Assembly (NCBI RefSeq): GCF_029407905.1
Contig: NC_073635.1
Span: forward strand, 41,407,501-41,471,500
Direction: 5' to 3'
Source: Bubalus kerabau
Lineage: Eukaryota > Chordata > Mammalia > Artiodactyla > Bovidae
DNA length: 64,000 bases
Shown here one piece after another: positions 33,287 to 44,036 of the stretch. Made by a program: the position numbers and the translations under genes. Positions within the stretch are counted from its first letter, which is position 1. Every line of letters starts with the position of its first letter. Under the pieces are notes generated by a model. It saw only the letters and a list, made by a program, of their open reading frames with translations. It made no database searches and was not told the DNA's origin.

Positions 33287-33800
33287 GTAGTTTTATTCCT
33301 AGATTTTAAAGAATCTCCATACTGTTCTCCATACTAGTAGTATCAATTTGCCTTCTCACTAATAGGGTAAGGAGATTCCCTTTTCTCCACATCTTTTCCA
33401 GCATTTGTCACTTGTAGATTTTTTGATGATGGCCATTCTGACTGATGTGAGGTGATACCTCATTGTAGATTTGATTTGTATTTCTCTAATAATAAATGAT
33501 GTTGAGCATCTTTTCATGTATTTGTTACTCATATATATGTCTTCTTTGGATAAATGTCTGGTTAGATGTTGTGTTCAATTTTTGATTGGATTGCATGTTT
33601 TTCTGATATTGGGCTGCATGAGCTGCTTGTATATTTTGGAGGTTAATCCTTTGTTAGTTGCTTCATTGTCTTCCATTCTAAGGTTGTCTTTTCATCTTGT
33701 TTATAGTTTCCTTTTCTGTATAAACTTTTTAAGTTCAATTAGGTCTCATTTGTTTATTTCTGTTTTTATTTCTATTATTCTGGGAGGTGGTTCATAGATA

Positions 33801-35110
33801 AAATACTATTGAAAAGAATCTCATGACATATTAAAGGGATCAATCATGCACAATGATCAACTGGAATTTATCCTAGGGTTGCAAGGATTCTTCAATATAT
33901 GCAAATTAATAGATGTGATATACCATATTGAGAAATTAAAGATAAAAGTGACAATCTCAATAAATGAAGAAAAACCTGTTGAGAAAATACAATATCCATA
34001 TTATGATAAAAACCCCCCAGAAAATTGGCATAGAAGGAAACTACCTCAACACAATAAAGGCAATATATGACAAAACCATAGCAAACATTATTCTCAACGA
34101 TGAAACCTGAAACAATTTCCTCTAAGATCAGGAACAAGACAAGGCAGTCCAATCTCACTACTATTATTCAACATTGTTTTGGCAATCTTAGCCACAACCA
34201 TAAGAGAAGAAAAAGAAATAAAAGGAATCCAGATTTGAAAAGAAAATGTAAAGCTCTCAGTTTGCAGGTTATATGATACAACGCATAGAAAACCCTAAAG
34301 ATACAACCAGAAAATTAATAGAGCTGATCGATGAATTTAGTAAAGTTGCAGGATACAAAATTAATACACAGAAATCCCTTGCATTCTTGTACACTAACAA
34401 TGCAAAATCAGAGAAATTAAGGAAACAATGCCATTCACTATGGCAACAAAAAGAATAAAATGTCTTGGAATAAACTTACATAAGGAGACAAAAGACCAGT
34501 ACGCAGAAAACTATAAGACCCTGATGAAAGAAACCAAAGACAATATAAACAGATGGAGAAATATGCCATGTTCTTAGATTGGAAAAATCAATATAGTAAA
34601 AATGACTGATTTAACCAAAGGAATCTACAGATTCAATCCAATCCCTATCAAATTTCCAATGGCATTTTTCACAGAACTAAAACAAAAATTTTACAATTTG
34701 TACAGAAACATAAAATATCTCAAGTAACTTCAAGCAATCTCGAGAAAGAAAAACGGAGCCAGAGGAGCCAACCTTCCTAACTTCAGACTATATTACAAAG
34801 CTATAATAATCAAGACAGTATGGTACCAGCATAAAAACAGAAATACAGATCAATGGAACAAGATTGAAAGCCCAGAGATAAATGCATGCACTTATGGGCA
34901 CCTTATCTTTGACAAAGGAAACAAGAAAATATAGTGGAGAAAAAACAGCCTCTTCAATAAGTGGTACTGGGAAAACTGGACAGCTACATGTTAAAGAATG
35001 AAATTAGAATACTTCCTAACACCATACACAAAAATAAACTCAAAATGAATTAAATACTTAAATGTAGGGCCAAAAACTATAAACTCTTAGAGAAAAGTAT
35101 AGGCATAATT
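33801..35110 (+). mobile_element. L1 LINE, inverted 5' segment of the twin-primed insertion
   Basis: A sense L1 ORF2 fragment from the RT (HNDQLEFILGLQGFFNICK) to the codons just before the point where the minus-strand segment begins (around TINS and IGI, near 35080). In element coordinates the two pieces nearly abut, as expected for twin priming. The 3' end on this side is followed by TSD copy 35111-35122. Confidence 0.92.
33846..35090 (+). pseudogene. L1 ORF2 RT remnant
   Basis: Frame-broken reverse-transcriptase coding sequence. The catalytic FADD position near 34264-34275 reads FAGY, so both catalytic aspartates are gone. Readable downstream parts are TTRKLIELIDEFSKVAGYKI (34289 on) and the NLPNFRLYYKA region near 34770. 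It belongs to the inverted half of the twin-primed L1. It encodes no intact protein. Confidence 0.88.
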
Positions 35111-35224
35111 CTAATATCTTTTAATATTTAAATTGACATGCCAATTAATTTTCACTTTCACTTTTAATAGTCTTTGAAAAAAATGGACAACATATATGTT
35201 ATGCATACATATATGTTATGGTTA

Positions 35225-35393
35225 GGGCTTCCCAAGTGGTTCAGTGATAAGGAATCTGCCTCCAATGTAGGAGCTACAGGCTTGCTCCCTGGGTTGGGAA
35301 GATCTCCTGGAGTAGGAAATGGCAACCCACTCCAACATTCTTGTCTGGGAAATCTCATGGACAGAGTCTGACATCCTATAGTCCATGAGGTAG
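35225..35393 (+). mobile_element. Bov-tA SINE, left part, split by BovB
   Basis: The head (agggcttcccaagtgg) and most of the body stop at gtccatgaggtag, where a minus BovB was inserted. The missing end lies at 39674-39712. The 8-bp TSD tgaggtag occurs at 35386-35393 and 39674-39681. Confidence 0.93.
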
Positions 35394-35856
35394 TTCAGTT
35401 CAGTTCATTTCAGTCGCTCAGTTGTGTCTGACTCTTTGTGACCCTATGAACTACAGCACACAAGGCCTCCCTGTCCATCACCAACTCCTGGAGTCCACCC
35501 AAACTCAAGTGTCACGAATGGTGATGCTATCCAGCCATCTCATCCTCTGTCATCCCCCTCTTCTCCTGCCCTCAATATTTCCCAGCATCAGGGTCTTTTA
35601 CAATGAGTCAGATCTTCGCATCAGGTGGCCAAAGTATTGGTGTTTCAGCTTCAACATCAGTCATTTCAATGAACACCCAGGATTGATCTCCTTTAGGATG
35701 GACTGGTTGGATCTCCTTGAAGTCCAAGGGACTCTCAAGAGTCTTCTCCAACACCACAGTTCAAAAGCATCAATTCTTTGGTGCTCAGCTTTCTTTGTAG
35801 GCCAACTCTCACATCCATACGTGAACACTGGAAAAACAATAGCCTTGACTAGACGG
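35394..35856 (-). mobile_element. BovB LINE, antisense, 3' part of a split copy
   Basis: It starts at the complement of the tail (ttcagttcagttcattt) and runs to gactagacgg, where a second BovB was inserted. The element continues at 39021-39673. Confidence 0.94.
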
Positions 35857-36350
35857 CGGCTGCGACCAGCGGGCTAAGCGCAGATGGCTGCGACTAGCAC
35901 GCTAAGCACAGGCGGCTGCCACCGGTGTGCTAAGTGCAGCCGAGAGGAGCCACCCCACGTCTGAGGTCAGGGGCAGAAGCCCAGAGGACTCCATGCCCAA
36001 AGGGCGGCGGCCAAGAGGAGTTACCCCACATCAGAGGTCAGGGGCAGTGGCCGAGAGTACCAGACTGCCACAGTTCAGGAATGGCGGAGAGGAGCTACCC
36101 TGCGTCCAAGGTCGGGGGCAGTGACTAGAGGAGTTACCCCATGACCGAAGTCAAGGGCAGTGGCCGGGAGGAGCTACCCCATGTCCAAGGAGCCATGGCT
36201 TCATGGGCGCAGGAGGGCCTCGAGGAGCTATCCCACATTGAAGGTCAGGAAGGGTGGCGGTGAGGAGATACCCCTCATCCAAGGTAAGGAGCACTGGCTG
36301 CGCTTTGCTGGAGCAGCCGTGAAGAGATACCCCACGCCCAGGGTAAGAGA
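35857..36350 (+). repeat. BovB 5' UTR GC-rich imperfect tandem repeats
   Basis: About eight variants of gaggagctaccccatgtcc recur roughly every 40-70 bp (near 35941, 36013, 36088, 36126, 36166, 36212, 36250 and 36317), separated by GC-rich ggtcaggggcagtggcc-like units. It is the most GC- and CpG-rich stretch in the window. In RTE elements the 5' UTR is expected to hold the promoter, so this is a candidate promoter region by inference. Confidence 0.85.
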
Positions 36351-36752
36351 AACCCAAGTAAGACAGTAGGTGTTGCAAGAGGGCATCAGAGGGCAAACAC
36401 ACTAAAACCATACTCACAGAAAAATAGTCAATCTAATCACACTAGGACCACAGCCTTGTCTAACTCAATGAAACTAAGCCATGCCCGTGGGGCAAACCAA
36501 GATGGGCAGGTCATGGTGGAGATATCTGACAGAATGTGGTCCACTGGAGAAGGGAATGGGAAACCACTTCAATATTCTTGCCTTGAGAACCCCATGAACA
36601 TTATGAAAAGGCAAAATGATAGGATACTGAGGAGAAACTCCCCATGTCAGTAGGTGCCCAATATTCTACTGGAGACGAGGGGAGAAATAACTCCAGAAAG
36701 AATGAAGGGATGGAGCCAAAGCAAAAAGAATACCCAGTTGTGGATGTGACTG

Positions 36753-38994
36753 GTGATAGAAGCAAGGTCCAATGCTGTAAAGAGCAAGCAATATTGCATA
36801 GGAACCTGGAATGTCAGGTCCGTGAATCAAGGCAAATTGGAAGTGGTCAGACAAGAGATGGCAAGAGTGAACTTTGACATTCTAGGAATCAGTGAACTGA
36901 AATGGACTGGAATGGGTGAATTTAATTCAGATGACCATTATATCTTCTACTGTGGGCAGGAATCCCTGAGAAGAAATGGAGTGGCCATAATGGTCAACAA
37001 AAGAGTCCGAAATGCAGTACTTGGATGCAATCTCAAAAACGACAGAATGATCTCTGTTCATTTCCAAGGCAAACCATTCAATATCACAGTAATCCAAGTC
37101 TATGCCTCAACCAGTAACGCTGAAGAAGCTGAAGTTGAATGGTTCTATGAAGACCTCCAAGACCTTTTAGAACTAACACCCAAAAAAGATCAAGACAATC
37201 CCCATGGAAAAGAAATGCAAAAAAGCAAAATGGCTGTCTGGGGAGGCCTTACAAATAGCTGTGAAAAGAAGAGAAGCAAAAAGCAAAGGAGAAAAGGAAA
37301 GATATAAGCATCTGAATGCAGAGTTCCAAAGAATAGCAAGAAGAGATAAGAAAGCCTTCTTCAGCGATCAATGCAAAGAAATAGAGGAAAACAACAGAAT
37401 GGGAAAGACTAGGGATCTCTTCAAGAAAATCAGAGATACCAAAGGAACATTTCATGCAAAGATGGGCTCGATAAAGGACAGAAATGGTATGGACCTAACA
37501 GAAGCAGAAGATATTAAGAAGAGATGGCAAGAATACACAGAAGAACTGTACAAAAAAGATCTTCATGACCCAGATAATTACGATGGTGCGATCACTGACC
37601 TAGAGCCAGACATCCTGGAATGTGACGTCAAGTGGGCCTTAGAAAGCATCACTATGAACAAAGCTAGTGGAGGTGATGGAATTCCAGTTGAGCTATTGCA
37701 AAGAAAGGCAATGCCAAAGAATGCTCAAACGACTGCAAAATTGCACTCATCTCACACACTAGTAAAGTAATGCTCAAAATTCTCCAAGCCAGGCTTCAGC
37801 AATATGTGAACTGTGAACTACCTGATGTTCAAGCTGCTTTTAGAAAAGGCAGAGGAACCAGAGATCAAATTGCCAGCATCCACTGGATCATGGAAAAAGC
37901 AAGAGAGTTCCAGAAAACCATCTATTTCTGTTTTATTGATTATGCCAAAGCCTTTGACTGTGTGGATCACAATAAACTGTGGAAAATTCTGAAAGAGGTG
38001 GGAATACCAGACCACCTGACCTGCCTCTTGAGAAATTTGTATGCAGGTCAGGAAGCAACAGTTAGAATTGGACATGGAACAACAGACTGGTTCCAAATAG
38101 GAAACGGAGTACCTCAAGGCTGTATATTGTCACCCTGTTTATTTAACCTATGTGCAGAGTACATCATGAGAAACTCTGGACTGGAAGAAACACAAGCTGA
38201 AATCAAGATTGCCGGGAGAAAGATCAATAACCTCAGATATGCAGATGACACCACCCTTATGGCAGAAAGTGAAGAACTAAAGAGCCTCTTGATGAAAGTG
38301 AAAGTGGAGAGTGAAAAAGTTGGCTTAAACCTCAACATTCAGAAAATGAAGATCATGGCATCCGGTCCCATCACTTCATGGGAAATAGTGGGGAAACAGT
38401 GGAAACAGTGTCAACTTTATTTTTCTGGGCTCCAAAATCACTGCAGATGGTGACTGCAGCCATGAAATTAAAAGACGCTTACTCCTTGCACGGAAAGTTA
38501 TGACCAACTTAGATAGCATATTCAAAAGCAGAGACATTACTTTGCCAACAAAGGTTCGTCTAGTCAAGGCTATGGTTTTTCCTGTGGTCATATATGGATG
38601 TAAGAGTTGGACTGTGAAGAAGGCTGAGCGCCAAAAATTTGTTGCTTTTGAACTGTGGTGTTGGAGAGGACTCTTGAGAGTCCCTTGGACTGCAAGGAGA
38701 TCCAACCAGTCCATTCTGAAGGAGATCAGCCCTGGGATTTCTTTGGAAGGAATGATGCTAAAGCTGAAACTCCAGTACTTTGGCCACCTCATGGGAAGAG
38801 TAGACTCATTGAAAAAGACTCTGATGCTGGGAGGGATTGGGGGCAGGAGGAGAAGGGGACGACAGAGGATGCGATGGCTGGATGGCATCACTGACTCGAT
38901 GGACGTGAGTCTGAGTGAACTCTGGGAGTTGGTGATGGACAGGAAGGCCTGGCGTGCTGCGATTCACGGGGTCCAAAGAGTTGGACACTACTGA
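36753..38994 (+). pseudogene. BovB ORF remnant: endonuclease, RT and C-terminus
   Basis: The N-terminal part of the AP-type endonuclease is well kept (CIGTWNVRSVNQGKLEVV, then FDILGISELKWTGMGEFN with the catalytic Glu, then FNITVIQVYASTSNAEE). At about 37190 the frame jumps from LLELTPKKD to the region normally more than 100 residues downstream. This removes the endonuclease core with the later Asp and His motifs. A frame change follows. A second deletion near 37700 joins GIPVELLQ to RKAMPKNAQ and removes the RT fingers. The RT palm reads CFIDYAKAFDCVDHNKLW and RYADDTTLMAESEE, with one Glu missing. The C-terminus is at 38500-38994. It cannot be active. Confidence 0.93.
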
Positions 38995-39020
38995 GCGACT
39001 GATCTGATCTGACTAGACGG

Positions 39021-39673
39021 ATCTTTGTTGGCAAAGTAATGTCTCTGCTTTTGAATATGATATCTAGGTTGGTCATAACTTTCCTTCCAAGGAGTAAGCG
39101 TCTTTTAATTTCATGGCTGCAACCACAATCTGCAGTGATCTTGGGCCCCCCCCAAATAAAGTCAGCCACTGTTTCCACTGTTTCCCCATATATTTGCCAT
39201 GAAGTGATGGGACCGGATGCCATGATCTTCATTTTCTGAATGTTGAGCTTTATGCCAACTTTTTTTCACTGTCTTCTTTCACTTTCATCAAGAAGCTCTT
39301 TAGTTCTTCTTCACTTTCTGCCATAAGGGTGATGCCATCTGCATATCTGAGGTTCTTGATATTTCTCTCGGCAATCTTGATTTTAGTTTGTGTTTCTTCC
39401 AGCCCAGTGTTTCTCATGATGTACTCTGCATATAAGTTAAATGAGCAGGATGACAATATACAGCCTTGACGTACTCCTTTTCCTATTTGGAACCAGTCTG
39501 TTGTTCCATGTCCAGTTGTAACTGTTGCTTCCTGACCTGCATACAGGTTTCTCTAGAGGCAGGTCAGGTGGTCTGATATTCCCATCTTTTGAAAAATTTT
39601 CCACAGTTTATTGTAATCCACACAGTCAAAGGCCTTGGCATAATCAATAAACAGAAATAGATGGTTCTGTAAC
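39021..39673 (-). mobile_element. BovB LINE, antisense, 5' part of the split copy
   Basis: Continues 35394-35856. It ends in the RT palm (FLFIDYAKAFDCVDYNKLW). Its YADD box reads YADG near 39330-39345. It is bounded by the SINE TSD copy at 39674-39681. Confidence 0.94.
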
Positions 39674-39712
39674 TGAGGTAGCAAAGAGTCAAACATGACT
39701 GAGTGAGTGAGT
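39674..39712 (+). mobile_element. Bov-tA SINE, right end of the split copy
   Basis: It begins with TSD tgaggtag and continues gcaaagagtcaaacatgac, the normal Bov-A end, followed by gagt repeats. It completes the SINE interrupted at 35393. Confidence 0.88.
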
Positions 39713-39845
39713 ATGCATGCATATGCTATGATTATATATATAGTTGTAAATATATGTTTATATTCTTGAATACTTGTCAAGGAACCAAATGTACATTACT
39801 AGTGAAATAGTTAAATAATGAAGGATAGTAATGGTAGGAATAGCA

Positions 39846-39876
<31 letters not shown>

Positions 39877-41183
39877 ATCCAGCACACACTATTCTGTTAA
39901 TTGTAAAAGCAAGTCACAAAATAAATTTATATTATGAGTCATTGTTAAATCCTTCTTAACTAATGATGCAAATAAAAAGTATGAGATGATTCTTTCACTG
40001 CTATTCTATATACATATGAGTATATTATATATGAAATTGGGATTGTGTTAGAAATACTTACATATATATATATACATATATACTATGTATACATAGTATA
40101 CAATTCATATTTGTTTTATTTTCCAATATCTCTAAATCTGATTTTTAGTTGTTGATAGATGTTTCCAGAAAGAATTGTAAGATCGAATAAAATAAATTAT
40201 TTAAATGCTGCCAAATAGGAACAAAGAATATATCATTTTACTACATCACTCCAAGCTATCAAGTAATTTCAGGAAGTATCAGGTGAATCAAGTTGAACTC
40301 TCTTGTTCTATGTACACACTGTCCCAGAACATTCCTCAGATTTCTTATCAGATTGTGGCAAATCAAAAATGAACATAGTGCTTCTTCAGTGAAGAACTTT
40401 ACGTTCTTTATCCTACTCTTAACAATAACATGCTTTTTTTTTTTTTCAGTCAGATGGAAGGATTACTGTGAAGAGAGAGGAATGATAGAGAGCTTCCAAA
40501 TAAAAAAAATCGTTATTGTCCCAATCACATTTTTTCCTAGAGAAAAATGATGTCTTTACTTATTTTTGGCAGATAGTCAACATTATCCACCAACTTTGGT
40601 GACTGTCAGTGCAGCAGGGCGGCAGATGGATTGGATGCTGGGGATCATTTAATAGACACGAGTTCAGGGAGAATAGGCAGCTGCTCTGAGACATACCCAC
40701 ACCAGGTGAGGACGTCAGTGGAGAGAACAATGACTTCATGGGTCTTCCTTCTTGGCAAAAACTGTTATTTGGCATGGAAGGGACAATTTCAATATGCTGA
40801 TTGATGACTGACTGTACCATAGAAACACATACATATTACAGAGGAAAGTTTTTTTCAATGGATTTCCAATGCATTAATACAAATTTCTCAATGGACACAT
40901 TTGTTCAAAAAAATTTGATCTCTTAGATTTGCACTGGAAACTCTAAGGTATCATCTTTGGGATCAGTGTGACAACATGAGGGTGCAGATGATTTTTTTTT
41001 TAATCATAACTGTTTAATCCCTCTTAATTTCCTATTTATGGTGCAGAGTTTGAACATATGAAAATGCAGATAAAATTTATCATTTCTTTTGTGTGATCAA
41101 TTCCTAATTATTACTGGTTTTTAGATTATTTTTTATTATACACTGTAAACAGCTTTAGGAAAAGCATATTAAATTTAAAAAAT
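39713..41183. other. no gene seen; contains TATC and TA microsatellites
   Basis: A (TATC)n tetranucleotide run at 39846-39878, TA-rich self-complementary sequence at 40060-40105, and a T-run at 40433-40447. No supported gene. The 40293-40550 frame has no recognisable domain. Confidence 0.65.
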
Positions 41184-41392
41184 TGTGTGTGTGTGTGTTC
41201 GTGCTCAATCTTGTCCAACTCTTTGTGACCCCATGGACTGTCACCCATGTTGTCCCTATGTCCATGGGCTTTTTCAGCCATGAATACTGGGGTGGGCTGC
41301 CATTTCCTTCTCCAGGGGATCTTCCCAGTCCAGGGATTGAACCTGGACATCTCTTGCATCTTCTGCATTGGCAGGCAGATTCTTTACCACTA
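41184..41392 (-). mobile_element. Bov-tA SINE, antisense, with (GT)n at its 3' end
   Basis: A (GT)n run at 41184-41198 precedes the complement of the body end. The tRNA-like head complement ends near ttctttaccactag. The dinucleotide run probably derives from the SINE tail. Confidence 0.9.
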
Positions 41393-42233
41393 GTATCATA
41401 TGTCTCTACTTTGTGGAGCATTTAGAAATGGTAAAGGTACATGAAAACAAATGTACTAAAAGCTTTTGTCACAGTTAGGGCTTTCCAAAGTCAGTGCTTT
41501 AGGTCACAGTTTCAAAATATAAAAAGATCATCCAACAATAAAAGTAAGGAATTTGTGAATAAGCATTATGAAGACATTGAATTTTTAAAAATAGTGAAAA
41601 TTTAACAATTCACTGCATATTAAACTGATGTGAAAAATCAAATTATTCTAACTTACAATACTATATTTTATATAAAAATTGAACTGAAAATCTTTCATCT
41701 CTACCACTCCAGTAAGATCATTCTTAGGATCACCAAACCTCAGCTTTCCAATTGACTAGTCTATTTTCAATCCTTTATTTAACTTCTTACCCAAATAAAT
41801 TAGCAGAACTCATTTCTTCCTTCTGAAAAGGTAACAAAAGCAGGTAGTGTGTACAGATGACAAATTTTGAAGAAATGAGATTCAAAGAAACCAGCTTCTT
41901 CTTTTTCTTCTTCTTTTTTTTTCTTCTCTCTCTCTTTCATGGCTTTGGCCTGAGGAAGTCATGGGGCTACATGGCAGAATGATGATGTGAACAGACAAAA
42001 TTTTAAAATAATTTGAACCTTTTGGCTAGAAGTACAAGTGTGGGACTTGCAGAGCAGAGAACACAGGAAAAATCTTACAGAACAGACAGGATGAAGGAAA
42101 ATTTCTGGTTTCATATATGTTCCCAAACAAGCCTCAGACTGGACTCTGAGCTGTGCATATAAGGAATAAAAAGACACAGAGTAGAGGCCTTTAAACTGAA
42201 TTAACACTTAACTCCTATCTAAGTCTTCCATAT
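41393..42233. other. no gene seen; contains a pyrimidine tract
   Basis: A strong C/T tract lies at 41888-41938. Nothing else is supported. Confidence 0.6.
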
Positions 42234-42430
42234 ATTACTTTTTATAATTTGTATTTTATATTGGAGCATAATTGATTGACAATATTGTGCTATATTTTAA
42301 ATGTACAGCAATGTGATTCATTTATACATATGCATGCATCTATTCTTTTTCAAATTCTTTCCTATTTAGGTTATTATAGAATATGGAGCAGCATTTTCTA
42401 CACTGTGCAGTAGGTCCTAGTTGGTTATCT
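42234..42430 (-). mobile_element. old L1 3' UTR fragment, antisense
   Basis: It resembles the complement of an older L1 3' UTR type (plus strand ttggagcataattgattgac, then tacactgtgcagtagg). Compare 49060-49395 in sense. It is interrupted by the poly-T of the next L1 at 42431. Confidence 0.75.
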
Positions 42431-43705
42431 TTTTTTTTTTTTTGGAGTATATTTGGTTGACAGTGTTGTGTTAGTTTCTGCTGCCAAGTGAATCGGTTAT
42501 ATGTATACATATATCTTGTCTTTTTTTATATTTCCTTCCCAAGTAGGTCACCACAGAGCACTGACTAGATTTTTTTATGCCATATAGTAGGCTTTATTAG
42601 TTATCTATAATCAAACTTTTCAAGTGTGTGCTAAGTCAATTCAGTTGTGTCCTACTCTTTGTGACCCCATGGACAGTAGACTTTCAGGCTCCTCTGTCCA
42701 TGGGACTTTCCAGGCAAGAATACTGGAGTGGGCTGCTGTGCCCTCCTCCAGGGTGTCTTCCAAACCCAGGGATCAAACCTGTGTCTTTATGCCTCCTGCA
42801 TTAGCAGGTGGGGTCTTTACCACTAGCCCTACCTGAGAAGTCCATACTAATGTATATGCATCAATCCTAAACCCCCAATTCATACCAACTCCACCCCCCC
42901 CCCTTGGTAACCAAGTTTGTTCTCTACATGTGACTCTATGTCTGCTTTCTAAATAAGTTTATCTGTATCATTTTTTCTAGATTCCACATACAAACAATAT
43001 TATTTGTTTTTCTTTTCTGGCTTACTTCACTGGGTATGACAATTTCTGGGTCCATCCACGTCTCTGCAAATGGCATTGTTTCATTCTCTTTAATGGCTGA
43101 GTAATATCCCACTATATATGTACCACATCTTCTTTATCTATTTTTCTATCAGTGGACATTTAAGTTGCTTCCACATTTTGGCTATTGTAAGCATTGTTGC
43201 AATGAATATCAGAGTGAATGTATCCTTTTTTCTGAATACACACTCAGTAATGGGATTATTTGGTGGCTCTATTTTTAGTTTCTTAAGGCATCTCCAAACT
43301 GTTATCCAGAGTGGCTCTATCAATCTATATTCCTACCAACAGTGTGGGAGGGTTCCCTTTTCTTCATACCATCTCCAGCATTTGCTGTTTGTCGATTTTT
43401 TGATGATGTCTATTCTGACTGGTGGGAATTAATATCTAATTGTAGTTTTGACTTACATTTCTCTAATGGAGACGTTGAGCATCTTTTCTTGTGCATTTTG
43501 GCCACCTGCACATTTTCTTTGGAGAAATATCTATTTAGATCTTCTGACTGTATTTGATTTGACGTTTTTTCTGATATTGAGCTATATGAGCTGCTTGTAA
43601 ATTTTGGAGTCACATTATAAGCAAATACTTTTTCCTGTTTTGTGGATTATCTTTTGAGTATTTATTTTTATGGTTTCCTTTGATGGGGAGAAGCTTCCAA
43701 GGCCT
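42431..43705 (-). mobile_element. older L1, antisense, hosting a SINE
   Basis: A T-run at 42431-42442 marks the A-tail. Next come the 3' UTR and the ORF2 C-terminal region, read on the minus strand in broken frames (MIEPLWITVWRCLKKLKIEP at 43264-43323, KRCSTSPLEKCKSKLQLD at 43445-43500). It inserted into the L1 fragment at 42234-42430. More diverged than the L1 copies at 12431 and 20977. Confidence 0.85.
42622..42840 (-). mobile_element. Bov-tA SINE in old L1
   Basis: Antisense. The body-end complement begins gtgtgtgctaagtcaattca and the tRNA-like head complement ends near ctacctgagaag. No clear TSD. Confidence 0.9.
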
Positions 43706-44036
43706 TTGTGAGCTGAAGTTAAGTAAATTGATTGCTAAAACAGATGAAGAATAAAAATGAAAGAAAAATCAACATTTTTATAAAATTATGGAAAAATCTA
43801 GATCCTCCACAACCTAATATTTTAAATCTAAGGATATAATTCAAAATTTCTTGACATATGTATAAATAGGAAATTGTGACCAGTTCTAAAAGGAAAATAC
43901 AATCAACAAATGCAAATCCTCAAGTGATCCAGAATTTGGAATTATCACAAAATATTTAAAGCAAATATTATACCTATGCTACATAAATTAAAGGTAGATA
44001 CAAACTAAATGCCTAAATATGTATTCTCACTAAAAG
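43706..44036. other. no gene seen; possibly an old L1 5' fragment
   Basis: The stretch around 43925-44010 (ccagaatttggaattatcac, then aagcaaatattatacctatg) vaguely resembles 5' sequence of old L1 elements. I cannot support more than that. Confidence 0.4.

Larger units (their letters stand above)
31619..33800 (-). mobile_element. L1 LINE, 3' segment of a twin-primed insertion
   Basis: The minus strand reads the ORF2 C-terminal region from about the PPPRIIEIKTEIN codons (near 33800) to the 3' UTR and a decayed A-rich end at 31619. SINE pieces interrupt it at 32164-32457, and a BovB at about 32615-33286. With the plus-strand segment 33801-35110 it forms one insertion bounded by the 12-bp TSD ctaatatctttt (31607-31618 and 35111-35122). 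Confidence 0.93.
35857..39010 (+). mobile_element. BovB LINE with both ends, internally deleted
   Basis: It runs from the GC-rich 5' UTR repeats to the 3' tail gatctgatct. A perfect 10-bp TSD gactagacgg lies at 35847-35856 and 39011-39020, inside a minus-strand BovB. It keeps the 5' end but lacks part of the endonuclease (junction near 37190) and part of the RT fingers (junction near 37700). The 5' region 36545-36600 is similar to the Bov-A SINE body. Confidence 0.96.

Noticed and set aside
35927..36417. Overlapping frames in a GC-rich stretch as a gene with CpG island
   Set aside because: The stretch is the repetitive BovB 5' UTR. The frames are by-products of the GC-rich repeat units.
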